Positions 28,220 through 37,300 of a stretch of 46,113 bases of DNA are shown piece by piece (within the stretch, counting starts at the first letter, position 1; each line of letters starts with the position of its first letter). Source of the stretch: Robiginitalea sp. (GTDB lineage Bacteria; Bacteroidota; Bacteroidia; Flavobacteriales; Flavobacteriaceae). The position numbers and the translations under genes were made by a program. The notes beneath the pieces are model-generated. The model did not search any database. It was not told the origin of the DNA and saw only the letters and a program-made list of their open reading frames with translations. The stretch spans positions 1-46,113 of the forward strand of contig JAHEJJ010000018.1 in assembly GCA_024638915.1 (NCBI GenBank), read 5' to 3'.

Positions 28220-30349
28220 TTATCCTTTTACGCTGGCCAGTTTACCCTTTTCAATATTATTGATCTTAAGGTCTTTTAAAACGTTTACCGCTTCTTCAAC
28301 ATATACGTCGCGGGCAAGATCCTGATGCCATCTGTCGCGCTTCTCCCTCAATACCTGATCTTGCGTAAAGAGCTCAGTTTCATACTGTAAGGATTCAAAA
28401 GTCAGTTGTGAATCGTAATCAGAGATCGTTTCAAAGTACTCCGATTCACTCCTGCTCTTTTGTTCTTCGTTCTTGTAGATATTGTAATTGAGGCTCACCG
28501 ATGTTTTTTCCTGTTGTTTTTTTAACCATTTGGCATTTTCTTCGATCAACTTTATTTGTTCATTGGATTTCATTCGCCGTGTACTGTTGGCAATAGTGGT
28601 CTCATAATCGATATAGCCTTCCCACAGATCATAGTTCGCGGGCGATATCTTATCCCAACCCAGAGGATTTCTCTGGTCGCGTTCACCCAGATCGATATAG
28701 CTATAGCGATCCGGAACCACAACATCGCTTTTCACACCTTCCAATTGGGTTGAGCCGCCGTTGATCCTGTAAAATTTCTGGGTGGTGAGTTTGATCGCCC
28801 CAAGGTCTCCATATTCATTGCTTCTTACAATGTTTTCAAGTGGAATCACATTCTGCACCGTACCCTTGCCAAATGTTTGCTTGCTTCCAATAACAATAGC
28901 CCGCTTATAGTCTTGCATCGCTGCGGCCAATATCTCGGAGGCAGAGGCAGACAATTCGTTTACAAGTATCACCAATGGGCCGTCCCATTGGATCCTTTCG
29001 TCCTTATCCTCATATACATCTTTATCTTTTCCGGAAGATCGTACCTGAACGATGGGGCCATCCTTAATAAACAAACCAGCCATTTCCACAACGGTTTTCA
29101 ACGAACCGCCTCCGTTGTCCCTAAGATCCAGTACGAGCCCTTCTATACCTTCTGCTTTGAGGCGCTCTACTTCCTTGGCTACATCGGTGGCTGCGTTACG
29201 TTCCGTATAATCTTCAAAATCGACATAAAATTTAGGGAGATGGATCAGACCAAATTTATTCTGATCCTTTATAACCGTCGCCGATTTTGCATACGACTCT
29301 TCCAGTTCCACGACATCGCGTGTAATGGAAATTTCGCGTATGGACCCGTCGACTTTTCTAACAGTGAGATCAACCACAGTCCCTTTAGGACCTTTTATAA
29401 GCTTAATTGCATCGTCAAGACGCATTCCAACTATATTCACCGGTAATTCTCCTTCTTGTCCTACCTTAAGGATCTCATCTCCCACCTCCAACTGACGGTC
29501 TCTCCAAACAGGACCTCCGGAGATTATCTCAACAATTTTAGCCCCTTCTGGTTTCTTTTGGAGCCTGGCTCCTATCCCTTCAAATTTTCCCGACATGCTG
29601 ATATCGAACTTATCCTTGTCATCAGGAGCAAAATAGTACGTATGCGGGTCAAATTCGTCAACAATGGTATTGATGTACTGAACAAACCAGTCTTTGCGCT
29701 CCAGGTCGTCGATGAAATCAAAAAATTCATCAAGCGTCTGCTCGGTAGCCTCCCGTGCTTCCAACTCCAGAACATCGGTTTCTCTTTTATTGTAAGCAGG
29801 GTCGTTCTTTACATTCTGATCTTCATCCTTTATTTTGGAATCATAGGTGCCGATCGTGGCATATTTTAATTGTTTTCTCCAACGCTCCGTCAATTCCTTT
29901 TCTGAAGCCGCAAAGGCCACCTTCTCGTAGTCGATATCGATATGCTCTTCGACGGAATAATCAAATGGGTCAGATAAAACAACTTGATAGATTTCTTTGG
30001 CCTCATTCATCCGCGTCATCAGACGATCGTACACTATATTGAAAAAAGAAATATCCGTGTTTTTAATCTGGTCATCGATCTGGAATTTGTATTGTTCAAA
30101 TTCCAAAATATCTTCTTTGAGAAAATATCGTTTTGTCGGGTCTATGATATCGATAAAATCATCGAAGACGTTAGCCGAAAAATCGTCATTTATATCCTTA
30201 GGTTCGTAATGCCCCCTTTCAAGCACATAGGTGATAAGATCGAGTAGTAACTTATCCTTATCACTAGATTCGAAAGATTTACTTGTGAAGCTACAGGAGG
30301 CAACAGCAATCAATATTACCAGGAAACCAAGAGCAAAATTCCTTTTCAT
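28220..30349 (-). CDS. prc: carboxy-terminal processing protease (Prc/Tsp type, S41)
   Basis: This 709-residue periplasmic protease starts with a lipoprotein-type signal (AVASC, Cys about 19). It has a long N-terminal helical region, a PDZ domain near 240-330 (MSGKFEGIGARLQKK...VGDEILKVGQ), then the S41 core. The catalytic Ser469 lies in NELSASASEI, Asp480 in AAAMQDY and Lys495 in FGKGTVQN, matching the Ser/Lys dyad region of E. coli Prc. A helical C-terminal region of about 150 residues follows. Prc trims or degrades periplasmic and lipid-anchored proteins, including peptidoglycan hydrolases. The gene has its own transcript, divergent from surE. Confidence 0.93.
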   Translation of the reverse strand: MKRNFALGFLVILIAVASCSFTSKSFESSDKDKLLLDLITYVLERGHYEPKDINDDFSANVFDDFIDIIDPTKRYFLKEDILEFEQYKFQIDDQIKNTDISFFNIVYDRLMTRMNEAKEIYQVVLSDPFDYSVEEHIDIDYEKVAFAASEKELTERWRKQLKYATIGTYDSKIKDEDQNVKNDPAYNKRETDVLELEAREATEQTLDEFFDFIDDLERKDWFVQYINTIVDEFDPHTYYFAPDDKDKFDISMSGKFEGIGARLQKKPEGAKIVEIISGGPVWRDRQLEVGDEILKVGQEGELPVNIVGMRLDDAIKLIKGPKGTVVDLTVRKVDGSIREISITRDVVELEESYAKSATVIKDQNKFGLIHLPKFYVDFEDYTERNAATDVAKEVERLKAEGIEGLVLDLRDNGGGSLKTVVEMAGLFIKDGPIVQVRSSGKDKDVYEDKDERIQWDGPLVILVNELSASASEILAAAMQDYKRAIVIGSKQTFGKGTVQNVIPLENIVRSNEYGDLGAIKLTTQKFYRINGGSTQLEGVKSDVVVPDRYSYIDLGERDQRNPLGWDKISPANYDLWEGYIDYETTIANSTRRMKSNEQIKLIEENAKWLKKQQEKTSVSLNYNIYKNEEQKSRSESEYFETISDYDSQLTFESLQYETELFTQDQVLREKRDRWHQDLARDVYVEEAVNVLKDLKINNIEKGKLASVKG

Positions 30350-30366
30350 GTATGTTTTTTTAATAG

Positions 30367-30411
30367 TAAATACGTCTTTTTAATCTTCAACAATGAAAAA
30401 AGACCTATTTA
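30367..30411. repeat. 15-bp inverted repeat with one mismatch upstream of prc
   Basis: TAAATACGTCTTTTT (30367-30381) and AAAAAGACCTATTTA (30397-30411) pair at 14 of 15 positions around a 15-nt loop. It begins 18 bases upstream of the prc ATG. On the prc transcript it would form a hairpin in the leader, or as DNA it could be an operator. No gene ends nearby, so a terminator role is unlikely. Confidence 0.5.
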
Positions 30412-30644
30412 CGGGATTTCAGTATTTCCAAATGAATTCTCTAAGATACAGAAAAAACCATGCCAGTAACTAGGCAGGCCCCATTAAATTTTTGTTAAAC
30501 ACCGTCACCTTAAAGCCCGAAATTACCCATTTTTACTGATGTTTTCGATAATATGAGGACACTGATCAAGCTGCTTTCCGACCTCATTGTCGTCTTATGG
30601 TTTATATGTTCAAAGAACCTTAAGGATTAACACATTTAAAAACG

Positions 30645-30652
30645 TATTTTTG
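30645..30652 (+). promoter_or_regulatory. candidate -7 box for the surE operon
   Basis: TATTTTTG matches TAnnTTTG and lies 18 bases before the surE ATG at 30671. It supports that start over the upstream TTG. No clear -33 box is seen. Confidence 0.5.
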
Positions 30653-30670
30653 CCCTTTAAAGTATATTCT

Positions 30671-31447
30671 ATGCCAAATCCGTTGATTCTGGTCACTAAC
30701 GACGACGGAATAACCGCTCCAGGGCTTAGGGCACTCATCCGTTATATGAAGGATATTGGAGATGTAATTGTAGTGGCTCCGGATAGTCCGCAATCTGGAA
30801 TGGGGCATGCCATTACCCTCGATAGTACCCTATATCTTCAAGAGGAGAATCTCGACCCAGAAAGTGGTGCGATAGCCGAATACAGCTGTAGTGGTACTCC
30901 GGCAGATTGCGTCAAACTCGCGTTACAGGAACTGCTGGGAAGAAAACCCGACCTTTGCGTTAGCGGTATTAACCACGGATCTAATTCCTCTATCAATGTA
31001 ATTTACTCAGGGACCATGAGCGCGGCGATTGAAGCAGGCATAGAAGGCGTGCCTGCCATTGGCTTCTCCTTGTGCGATTACTCCTGGGACGCCGATTTTA
31101 AACCGGCCGAAGAAGCGGTAAAGAAAATCGCGAGTGAAGCGCTTACAAAAGGCATCCCGAAAGGGGTAGTATTAAATGTCAATATTCCCAACTCCCTAAA
31201 TGGCCTTAAGGGTGTCAGAATATGTCGTCAGGCCAGGGCGAACTGGAAGGAAAAATTCGATAAAAGGACCAATCCGATGGGCAAGGATTACTATTGGCTG
31301 ACCGGCGAGTTCGAATTGCTAGATAATGGTGAAGATACCGATGAATGGGCTTTGGCACACGACTATATTTCGGTGGTGCCCACCCAATTCGATCTTACAG
31401 CACATCACGCCATTCAAGATTTAAATAGCTGGATTCTCAATGAATAA
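30671..31447 (+). CDS. surE: 5'/3'-nucleotidase SurE
   Basis: This 258-residue survival protein hydrolyses nucleoside monophosphates. The metal-site motif ILVTNDDGITAPG is at the N-terminus, followed by VVAPDSPQSGMGHAIT, the SGTPADCVKLAL segment and VSGINHGSNSSINVIYSGTMSAA with the conserved Asn. The ATG at 30671 gives the standard terminus MPNPLILVTNDDG. Its last 8 bases overlap the next gene. It leads an operon with lpxB, an NlpC/P60 lipoprotein and comEC. Confidence 0.95.
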   Translation: MPNPLILVTNDDGITAPGLRALIRYMKDIGDVIVVAPDSPQSGMGHAITLDSTLYLQEENLDPESGAIAEYSCSGTPADCVKLALQELLGRKPDLCVSGINHGSNSSINVIYSGTMSAAIEAGIEGVPAIGFSLCDYSWDADFKPAEEAVKKIASEALTKGIPKGVVLNVNIPNSLNGLKGVRICRQARANWKEKFDKRTNPMGKDYYWLTGEFELLDNGEDTDEWALAHDYISVVPTQFDLTAHHAIQDLNSWILNE

Positions 31448-31724
31448 GAAAAAAGAAATTGTAATAGGTTTTATCGTAGGCATAATCGCCAACACTATTG
31501 GAACATTGCTGTATATCCTTATATTCTCCGATTTGGGAATAACAAATACATTTGAGGCGGCTATCGAGCAGGATCACCTGGGCAGTTTACTGGCCCTGGG
31601 CGCTATCCTGAATCTACTCGCTTTCTTTGGTTTTCTAAAAATCAGGCGCGATCATAGGGCCAAAGGCGTTTTAATAGCCACGCTGCTCACCGCCTTGGTT
31701 ATTTTATACTACAAAGTCGCCTAA
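31440..31724 (+). CDS. small membrane protein of unknown function (surE-lpxB interval)
   Basis: This 94-residue protein has three probable membrane helices: about 7-29 (IVIGFIVGIIANTIGTLLYIL), 48-66 (SLLALGAILNLLAFFGFLKI) and 76-92. A short basic segment (RRDHRAKG) lies between the last two. No family motif is recognised. The ATG overlaps surE by 8 bases and lpxB begins 20 bases after its stop, so it is surely expressed with them. A link to envelope lipid synthesis is possible from context only. Confidence 0.75.
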   Translation: MNKKKEIVIGFIVGIIANTIGTLLYILIFSDLGITNTFEAAIEQDHLGSLLALGAILNLLAFFGFLKIRRDHRAKGVLIATLLTALVILYYKVA

Positions 31725-31744
31725 TAAATTCGGAACTTTAGCCT

Positions 31745-32857
31745 ATGAAGTATTATATCATTGCAGGTGAGGCGTCGGGCGACCTGCATGGCTCTAACCT
31801 GATAAAAGCCTTAAAGTCTGCCGACAAAGAGGCCCAGGTACGATGCTGGGGTGGGAATTTGATGGAAAAGGCCGGGGCAACACTGGTAAAAAATTACCGG
31901 GAAACCGCGTTTATGGGCTTTTTAGAAGTGTTGCTTAATATTGGAGCCATTTTTCGGAATATTCGTTTTTGCAAAAAGGATATCACCACCTTCGATCCCG
32001 ATATGATCATTTTCATCGATTATTCGGGTTTTAATCTGAGAATCGCCAAATGGGCCAAACAAAAGGGTTTTAAGACTACTTACTACATTTCACCTCAGAT
32101 CTGGGCCTCCAGGGAGAGCAGGATTAAAAGCATAAAGCGGGATATCGACCAAATGATGGTAATCCTTCCTTTTGAAAAAGAATTCTATGAGAACAAGCAT
32201 CATTACCCCGTTGAATTCGTGGGTCATCCTTTGATCGATGCCATAGAATCCATGCCCGCGGCAAAGGATATGGATTTCCGCAACGCAAATCAACTGGAGC
32301 CCGAAAAACCGATTATTGCGCTCCTGCCGGGAAGCCGCAAACAGGAGATCAAGAATATGCTCGATGTGATGTTGAGTCTTGTGAAGGATTTCCCCAACTA
32401 TCAATTCGTCATCGCCGGAGCTCCGAGCCTGGGTCTGGATGAATATCAAACCTACCTCCAGGGAAAGAATGTCAAACTAGTCTATGATAGCACTTACGAC
32501 CTGCTTCGTAATTCCTATGCTGCATTGGTGACCAGTGGAACGGCCACGCTCGAAACTGCGCTATTTAAGGTTCCGCAGGTAGTTTGTTATAAAGGGAGTT
32601 GGATTTCCTATCAAATCGCCAGGAGGATCATAACACTCGACTATATATCATTGGTGAATCTGATCATGAAAAAAGAAGTTGTTACCGAATTGATACAGGG
32701 TGAGCTAAATGTAAAAAACCTCAGGAAAGAATTGAAGAAGATCCTGGAAGGACCCCAACGCGATGCTCAGTTGAAAGCCTATGATGAACTGGAGAAAAAG
32801 CTGGGTGGAGGTGGTGCAAGCGAAAAAGCCGCCGGGCTAATTGTAAAAAATTCCTAA
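31745..32857 (+). CDS. lpxB: lipid-A-disaccharide synthase
   Basis: This 370-residue GT19 glycosyltransferase joins UDP-diacylglucosamine and lipid X to make the lipid A disaccharide on the inner face of the membrane. Key segments are IIAGEASGDLHGSNLI, AFMGFLEVL, FIDYSGFNLRIAKWAK, TYYISPQIWASRE, EFVGHPLID, LLPGSRKQEI and TSGTATLETALF...VVCYKG. Length is normal. It shows this organism makes lipid A, in line with lptE earlier in the window. Confidence 0.96.
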   Translation: MKYYIIAGEASGDLHGSNLIKALKSADKEAQVRCWGGNLMEKAGATLVKNYRETAFMGFLEVLLNIGAIFRNIRFCKKDITTFDPDMIIFIDYSGFNLRIAKWAKQKGFKTTYYISPQIWASRESRIKSIKRDIDQMMVILPFEKEFYENKHHYPVEFVGHPLIDAIESMPAAKDMDFRNANQLEPEKPIIALLPGSRKQEIKNMLDVMLSLVKDFPNYQFVIAGAPSLGLDEYQTYLQGKNVKLVYDSTYDLLRNSYAALVTSGTATLETALFKVPQVVCYKGSWISYQIARRIITLDYISLVNLIMKKEVVTELIQGELNVKNLRKELKKILEGPQRDAQLKAYDELEKKLGGGGASEKAAGLIVKNS

Positions 32858-32890
32858 ATTTGATATCCAGGATATGTCTAACATACTTGG

Positions 32891-33451
32891 ATGGCCCGTA
32901 AAATCCTTTTCCTGATCTTAGCCTTTTCTCTTTGCAACTGCGTTGTTAAGAAGAAAACTACCTATGGCAAATCGAGAAGCATTACGGTTGACGCCACGGA
33001 AGATACGGGGGCTCAACCCGAAGAAAGTTTGACGGTCAGTGTAGAAGATCCGGATTTAGGAACAACCGATAAGGCCGATCAGATTATCAACACTGCACTC
33101 ACTTATTCTGGTGTCAGGTATAAATACGGTGGCACTTCTGCACAGGGTATGGACTGCTCGGGATTGCTTTTCGTTTCTTTTGGTAAGAACGAGATCGACT
33201 TACCACGTGTTTCGCACGAAATAGCAGGGGAAGGAAAACGTATCCGCCTTGATAAGGTAAGGAAAGGAGACCTTCTGTTTTTTAAAACTTCCCGTAAAGG
33301 GAAGCGAATAAACCATGTGGGGCTGGTAGTATCCGTAGAAGAGGATGAGATCAAATTTATCCATTCTACGACCTCGAGGGGCGTAATCGTCTCCTCTTTA
33401 AGAGAAGGATTCTGGAACCTTTCTTTTGTGAAGGCGACTAGAGTGCTATGA
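32891..33451 (+). CDS. NlpC/P60 family lipoprotein (C40 endopeptidase)
   Basis: This 186-residue protein has a lipoprotein-like signal (LAFSLCNC), a linker to about residue 60 and a C-terminal NlpC/P60 domain. The catalytic triad is visible: Cys89 in GMDCSGLL, His142 in INHVGLVV and His158 in KFIHSTTSRGV. Such enzymes cut stem peptides of peptidoglycan, usually between D-Glu and diamino acid. It lies 33 bases after lpxB and one base before comEC. Membrane attachment to the outer membrane is expected but not proven. Confidence 0.92.
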   Translation: MARKILFLILAFSLCNCVVKKKTTYGKSRSITVDATEDTGAQPEESLTVSVEDPDLGTTDKADQIINTALTYSGVRYKYGGTSAQGMDCSGLLFVSFGKNEIDLPRVSHEIAGEGKRIRLDKVRKGDLLFFKTSRKGKRINHVGLVVSVEEDEIKFIHSTTSRGVIVSSLREGFWNLSFVKATRVL

Positions 33452-33452
33452 T

Positions 33453-35507
33453 ATGAACCTTCTTCAATTTGTTGCTATCAAACTCACCTTCTTCCTGGTG
33501 ATTGGGATCCTGTTGGGCTATTATTTAGAAGTACACCCTGTTGCGGTTTTTATAGGCACCTTCATATCACTTGTACTTATCGCTATCCTTCATTTTAGAA
33601 ACCGGCTCAAAAAAAAGAATGTTATTGAGGTATGTATCGCGCTCGCTACTATTTCTATCGGTATGTCAACGACAACCGTTCATCGCGCTTTTCGCTATAC
33701 AGATCAAATAGGCCTGAAGGCCATAAAACAACCCCACCTTTGGAAGCTTAAAATAAAAGAGGAACTAAAGGCCAGCAGTCACTACCGACGATTTATCGCC
33801 AGCGTGGAAGCCATAGATCAACATCAATCGGGAGGTACCATACTTTGCCGGATGAAACTCGGAGCTGTATCCGATACCATACAGGCAGACAGTAAACTAT
33901 TGGTTTGGGCTTCTTTAAAGGAGATTAATGCTCCTAAAAACCCATATCAATTCAATTACAAAAAATACCTTGGCCATCTTGGCATCGCCCATCAGCTCGA
34001 ATTGACCAAAAGCAATTCCATTATCACATCGCAAAAGCCCGGCAGTATTTCCGGACGGGCAGATCGCGCACGACACTACATCATCGAAAAGCTTCAGCGG
34101 TTGCCTTTTGGTCCGTCTGAACTTTCAATAATTGAAGCGTTAGTATTAGGGTATCGCAAGGATATTGACAAAGGTATATATCGGAATTACAGGGAAGCCG
34201 GAGCGGTCCATATACTGGCCGTATCTGGTTTACATGTCGGAATTGTATTGCTCTTCCTCCAGTACCTGCTTAAACCTCTGGAGCGGTTCAGGAGAGGTAA
34301 AGTCTTAAAGCTTTTCATCTGTATACTCGTACTATGGAGTTTTGCTTTTTTAACAGGATTCTCGGCCTCCGTTATAAGAGCAGTCACCATGTTCTCTTTT
34401 TTGTCTTATGCTTTATACCTGAACAGGCCAGGCAGCACCTTTAACATCCTTGCCCTATCGATGTTCTTTATCTTGTTGGTGATCGATCCGCTTTTGCTCT
34501 TCCAATTGGGATTCCAAATGAGCTATGCCGCTGTTTTTTCCATATTATGGGTATATCCCAAATTGATGAAATGCTGGACACCGAATCCGCCGTTACTCAA
34601 AAAAGTATGGGAACTGTTTTCCATCGGATTGGCAGCACAGGCAGGAGTCTTACCTTTATCGTTATACTATTTTCACCAGTTTCCAGGACTTTTTTTTCTC
34701 TCTAATATCATTATAGTTCCTTTCCTTGGGATAATACTTGGAATGGGCATTCTGGTGGTATTTCTTTCCTTGGTTGCGATGGTACCCGACTTGTTAGTAA
34801 GCATTTTTAATGGTTTGATCCTGGCCATGAATGAAACCGTGGCCTGGATCGCCCGTCAGGACATCTTTCTGATTAAAGATATTAATTTCGACACCTATCA
34901 TCTGATCTTTACCTCTATGCTGATAATTTGTTTGGTAAGGCTTTTAGATCGATTTCAGCCAAAAAGAATTATGGCGGTGCTTTTTTGTATTCTGGCCATT
35001 CAAATATGGAATTATCGCATCATGATCAGAACGATGAATAAGCAGCTGCTCACTATGGCTGACAGTGTGGGTGCAACTATACTTCTATACCAAAATGGTA
35101 CTCATTTAAGGGCCATAACGGATCATCCTGAAAAAGCCCACCGCTTATTGGCCGATTATAGGGCTAATGAGCCTATAGCTTCCATAACAATTGATTCTTT
35201 GGCTGAAGTATATTACCTGAATCAAAAAAAATTGCTGATTATAGACAAAGACGTTTCGATGCAACCAGAACTGCCTGTTTCGGATATTTTGCTGCTCTCC
35301 GGCTCACCTAGAATCAACCTGGATCGGTATCTGCTCAAAAACCGCCCGGGAATGATAATAGCCGATGGCAGTAATTACAAGAGTTATGTGGCCCGATGGC
35401 AAAAGAGTTGCGCACGACAAGGCATCTCTTTTCACCATACGACCATCGATGGAGCGATCCGTCTGGATTTAAATGAGCTAACGCACGCCGTGCATGAGCC
35501 TTTTTAA
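33453..35507 (+). CDS. comEC: ComEC/Rec2 family DNA-uptake channel protein
   Basis: This 684-residue membrane protein has an N-terminal helix set, a soluble OB-like DUF4131 part (about 95-190), then the Competence domain. The domain holds AGAVHILAVSGLHVGIVLLFL, FLTGFSASVIRA and QLGFQMSYAAVFSIL, all typical of ComEC. ComEC carries single-stranded DNA across the inner membrane. The C-terminal ~180 residues lie where a metallo-beta-lactamase-like domain would be, but I see no HxHxDH metal motif, so this part is shortened or degenerate. The last 30 bases overlap the convergent POT transporter gene. Confidence 0.92.
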   Translation: MNLLQFVAIKLTFFLVIGILLGYYLEVHPVAVFIGTFISLVLIAILHFRNRLKKKNVIEVCIALATISIGMSTTTVHRAFRYTDQIGLKAIKQPHLWKLKIKEELKASSHYRRFIASVEAIDQHQSGGTILCRMKLGAVSDTIQADSKLLVWASLKEINAPKNPYQFNYKKYLGHLGIAHQLELTKSNSIITSQKPGSISGRADRARHYIIEKLQRLPFGPSELSIIEALVLGYRKDIDKGIYRNYREAGAVHILAVSGLHVGIVLLFLQYLLKPLERFRRGKVLKLFICILVLWSFAFLTGFSASVIRAVTMFSFLSYALYLNRPGSTFNILALSMFFILLVIDPLLLFQLGFQMSYAAVFSILWVYPKLMKCWTPNPPLLKKVWELFSIGLAAQAGVLPLSLYYFHQFPGLFFLSNIIIVPFLGIILGMGILVVFLSLVAMVPDLLVSIFNGLILAMNETVAWIARQDIFLIKDINFDTYHLIFTSMLIICLVRLLDRFQPKRIMAVLFCILAIQIWNYRIMIRTMNKQLLTMADSVGATILLYQNGTHLRAITDHPEKAHRLLADYRANEPIASITIDSLAEVYYLNQKKLLIIDKDVSMQPELPVSDILLLSGSPRINLDRYLLKNRPGMIIADGSNYKSYVARWQKSCARQGISFHHTTIDGAIRLDLNELTHAVHEPF

Positions 35508-37244
35508 CACCGGATTTAGCAGTATTGAAATAAGTCCGACGGCAATGGGCACCAGGGTAAACATCAGGAAAAATGTCGACAAAGAGTATTGTTCGCTAAT
35601 CTTGTCGATCATGCCTCCAAGTGTCCCTGCGGCTTTTTGGCCAATCGCAATGGCCAGGTACCAGATACCGAACATGAATCCGATCATCCTTGCCGGTACC
35701 AATTTGCTGAGATATGATAAGCCTACCGGAGAAAGACATAGCTCACCCATGGTATGCAACAGATAGGCGAAAATCAGGAATATCATGCTCACCGATGCCG
35801 TTTTTGAACCCTGAGGTATGCCTGCCGACCCATAGGCGAGAACAGCGAATCCCAGCCCTAAAAGAATAAGGCCCAGTGCGTATTTCACCGCAGCACTAGG
35901 GTTGTATTTACTCTCCCACCAACGTGTGAAAAACGGTGCCAGGGTAATGATGAAAAATGAGTTCAATATCCCGAACCAGGTAGCTTCGATCTGGTTGCCT
36001 TCCTGAGAGAATTTATCTGCAATCCGATATATTACCAAGGTCCAGATACCTACAAATGCGAGTCCCAATACAATATTAGACCAGGCAATTTTCGAATAGG
36101 TTTTCTTGAAAAGCAGATAAAGCACCCAGGTGATGATCATCAGGGGAACGGTTGTAAGTAAGGCATCGACAATCTTAAAGATCATCGCAGAGGATCCCTC
36201 AAGTGCACGATTGGTATAATCGCGTGCGAAAAGCGTCATAGATCCCAAGGACTGTTCGAAGGCTGCAAAGAAAAAAACTGTGAAAAGGCCGAAGATAGTA
36301 ACTGCGATGATCCGGTCTCTGACTATCCTGGTGTAGCGGGAAACCCTCGACACGACCAGTACCAAAAAGAAGGCAAGACCAGCCAGGACCACTGTATTAG
36401 AACCGCCAAGTCCTCCCACCTCAAAGGGCAGGAGGTTAATATTGCCTATCTTCTCCAAAGGATCGTTAAAGAGGTAAAGTATTCCAGCCAGCGCGGCGAG
36501 AAAGATCAACACATAATCCTTGCGGGTAAAGGGGTTCAATTTTTCTTCTTCGGATTCGGTTGTAGATTTTTTATCCAGATCTTTTTGATCGGCCTGTAGT
36601 GTTGATGGGGGCGCACCTATGGATCCGAAAAGATTTTTGGCCAGGAGGAACTGTAGCATTCCCAATAGCATAAAGATCCCGGCAAGGCCGAATCCCCATG
36701 ACCAGCCTATATTCTCTGCCAGGTAGCCACACAACATCATACCGAAAAATGCACCGGCGTTTACTCCCATATAAAACAGTGTATAGGCACCGTCTTTTTT
36801 GGACTCTTTCCCTTTGTACATTTCCGAAATTATGGAGGTGATATTAGGTTTAAAAAACCCCGTACCCACTACAAGTAGCGCCAGGCCTGTATAAAATGAA
36901 AAAGTGGTCTCCACGGCCATGGAGGCATGCCCCAATGTCATAATAATACACCCGATGACCACTGCCAGCCTGTAGCCGGTAATCTTATCAGCGATGTATC
37001 CACCGATGATAGGCGTTAGGTAGAGTAGCGAGGCATAGGTACCAATCAGAGACAACGCGTGCTCTCTTGGCCAATCCCAACCAGGATTATCACTTACCAA
37101 AGGGGCTGTCAGGAATAATACTAGTAGAATACGCATTCCGTAGAACGAAAATCGTTCCCACATTTCTGTAAAGAAAAGCACCATTAATCCGGCGGGATGT
37201 CCCAGGACTTTATCTTTAAATAGGTTTTCAACATCGGTGTTCAT
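35478..37244 (-). CDS. POT family proton-coupled peptide transporter (first copy)
   Basis: This 588-residue MFS transporter of the PTR2/POT family imports di- and tripeptides with protons. The proton-coupling ExxER motif is in FFTEMWERFSFYGMR, the second signature is GGYIADKITGYRLAV, and GTGFFKPNITSIISEMY plus FYMGVNAGAFFGMML follow. About fourteen membrane segments are visible, with a charged cytoplasmic stretch near 215-240 (LDKKSTTESEEEKLNPF). It lies 56 bases after the second POT gene, with the peptidase gene further upstream, and probably shares its transcript. The stop lies inside the end of comEC. Confidence 0.94.
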   Translation of the reverse strand: MNTDVENLFKDKVLGHPAGLMVLFFTEMWERFSFYGMRILLVLFLTAPLVSDNPGWDWPREHALSLIGTYASLLYLTPIIGGYIADKITGYRLAVVIGCIIMTLGHASMAVETTFSFYTGLALLVVGTGFFKPNITSIISEMYKGKESKKDGAYTLFYMGVNAGAFFGMMLCGYLAENIGWSWGFGLAGIFMLLGMLQFLLAKNLFGSIGAPPSTLQADQKDLDKKSTTESEEEKLNPFTRKDYVLIFLAALAGILYLFNDPLEKIGNINLLPFEVGGLGGSNTVVLAGLAFFLVLVVSRVSRYTRIVRDRIIAVTIFGLFTVFFFAAFEQSLGSMTLFARDYTNRALEGSSAMIFKIVDALLTTVPLMIITWVLYLLFKKTYSKIAWSNIVLGLAFVGIWTLVIYRIADKFSQEGNQIEATWFGILNSFFIITLAPFFTRWWESKYNPSAAVKYALGLILLGLGFAVLAYGSAGIPQGSKTASVSMIFLIFAYLLHTMGELCLSPVGLSYLSKLVPARMIGFMFGIWYLAIAIGQKAAGTLGGMIDKISEQYSLSTFFLMFTLVPIAVGLISILLNPVLKRLMHGVR

Positions 37245-37300
37245 ACGATCATTGGTGTTTGGTTGTTAAATTCAATAATAATTACACTTAAGCAATTATT

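Larger units (their letters stand above)
30350..30670. other. divergent intergenic region, prc / surE (321 bp)
   Basis: No gene is supported here. It holds a long imperfect inverted repeat next to prc (30367-30411) and a -7 box for surE (30645-30652). An in-frame TTG at 30587 would extend SurE by 28 residues, but the extension resembles no SurE terminus and would include the promoter. The rest is AT-rich with no other clear signal. Confidence 0.6.

Noticed and set aside
28877-29446. A 189-codon open frame opposite the S41 protease gene
   Set aside because: It lies wholly inside a well-supported gene, with no recognisable domain or promoter.
30587-30670. N-terminal extension of SurE from a TTG codon
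   Set aside because: The standard SurE terminus begins at the ATG at 30671, and a -7 box lies within the supposed extension.
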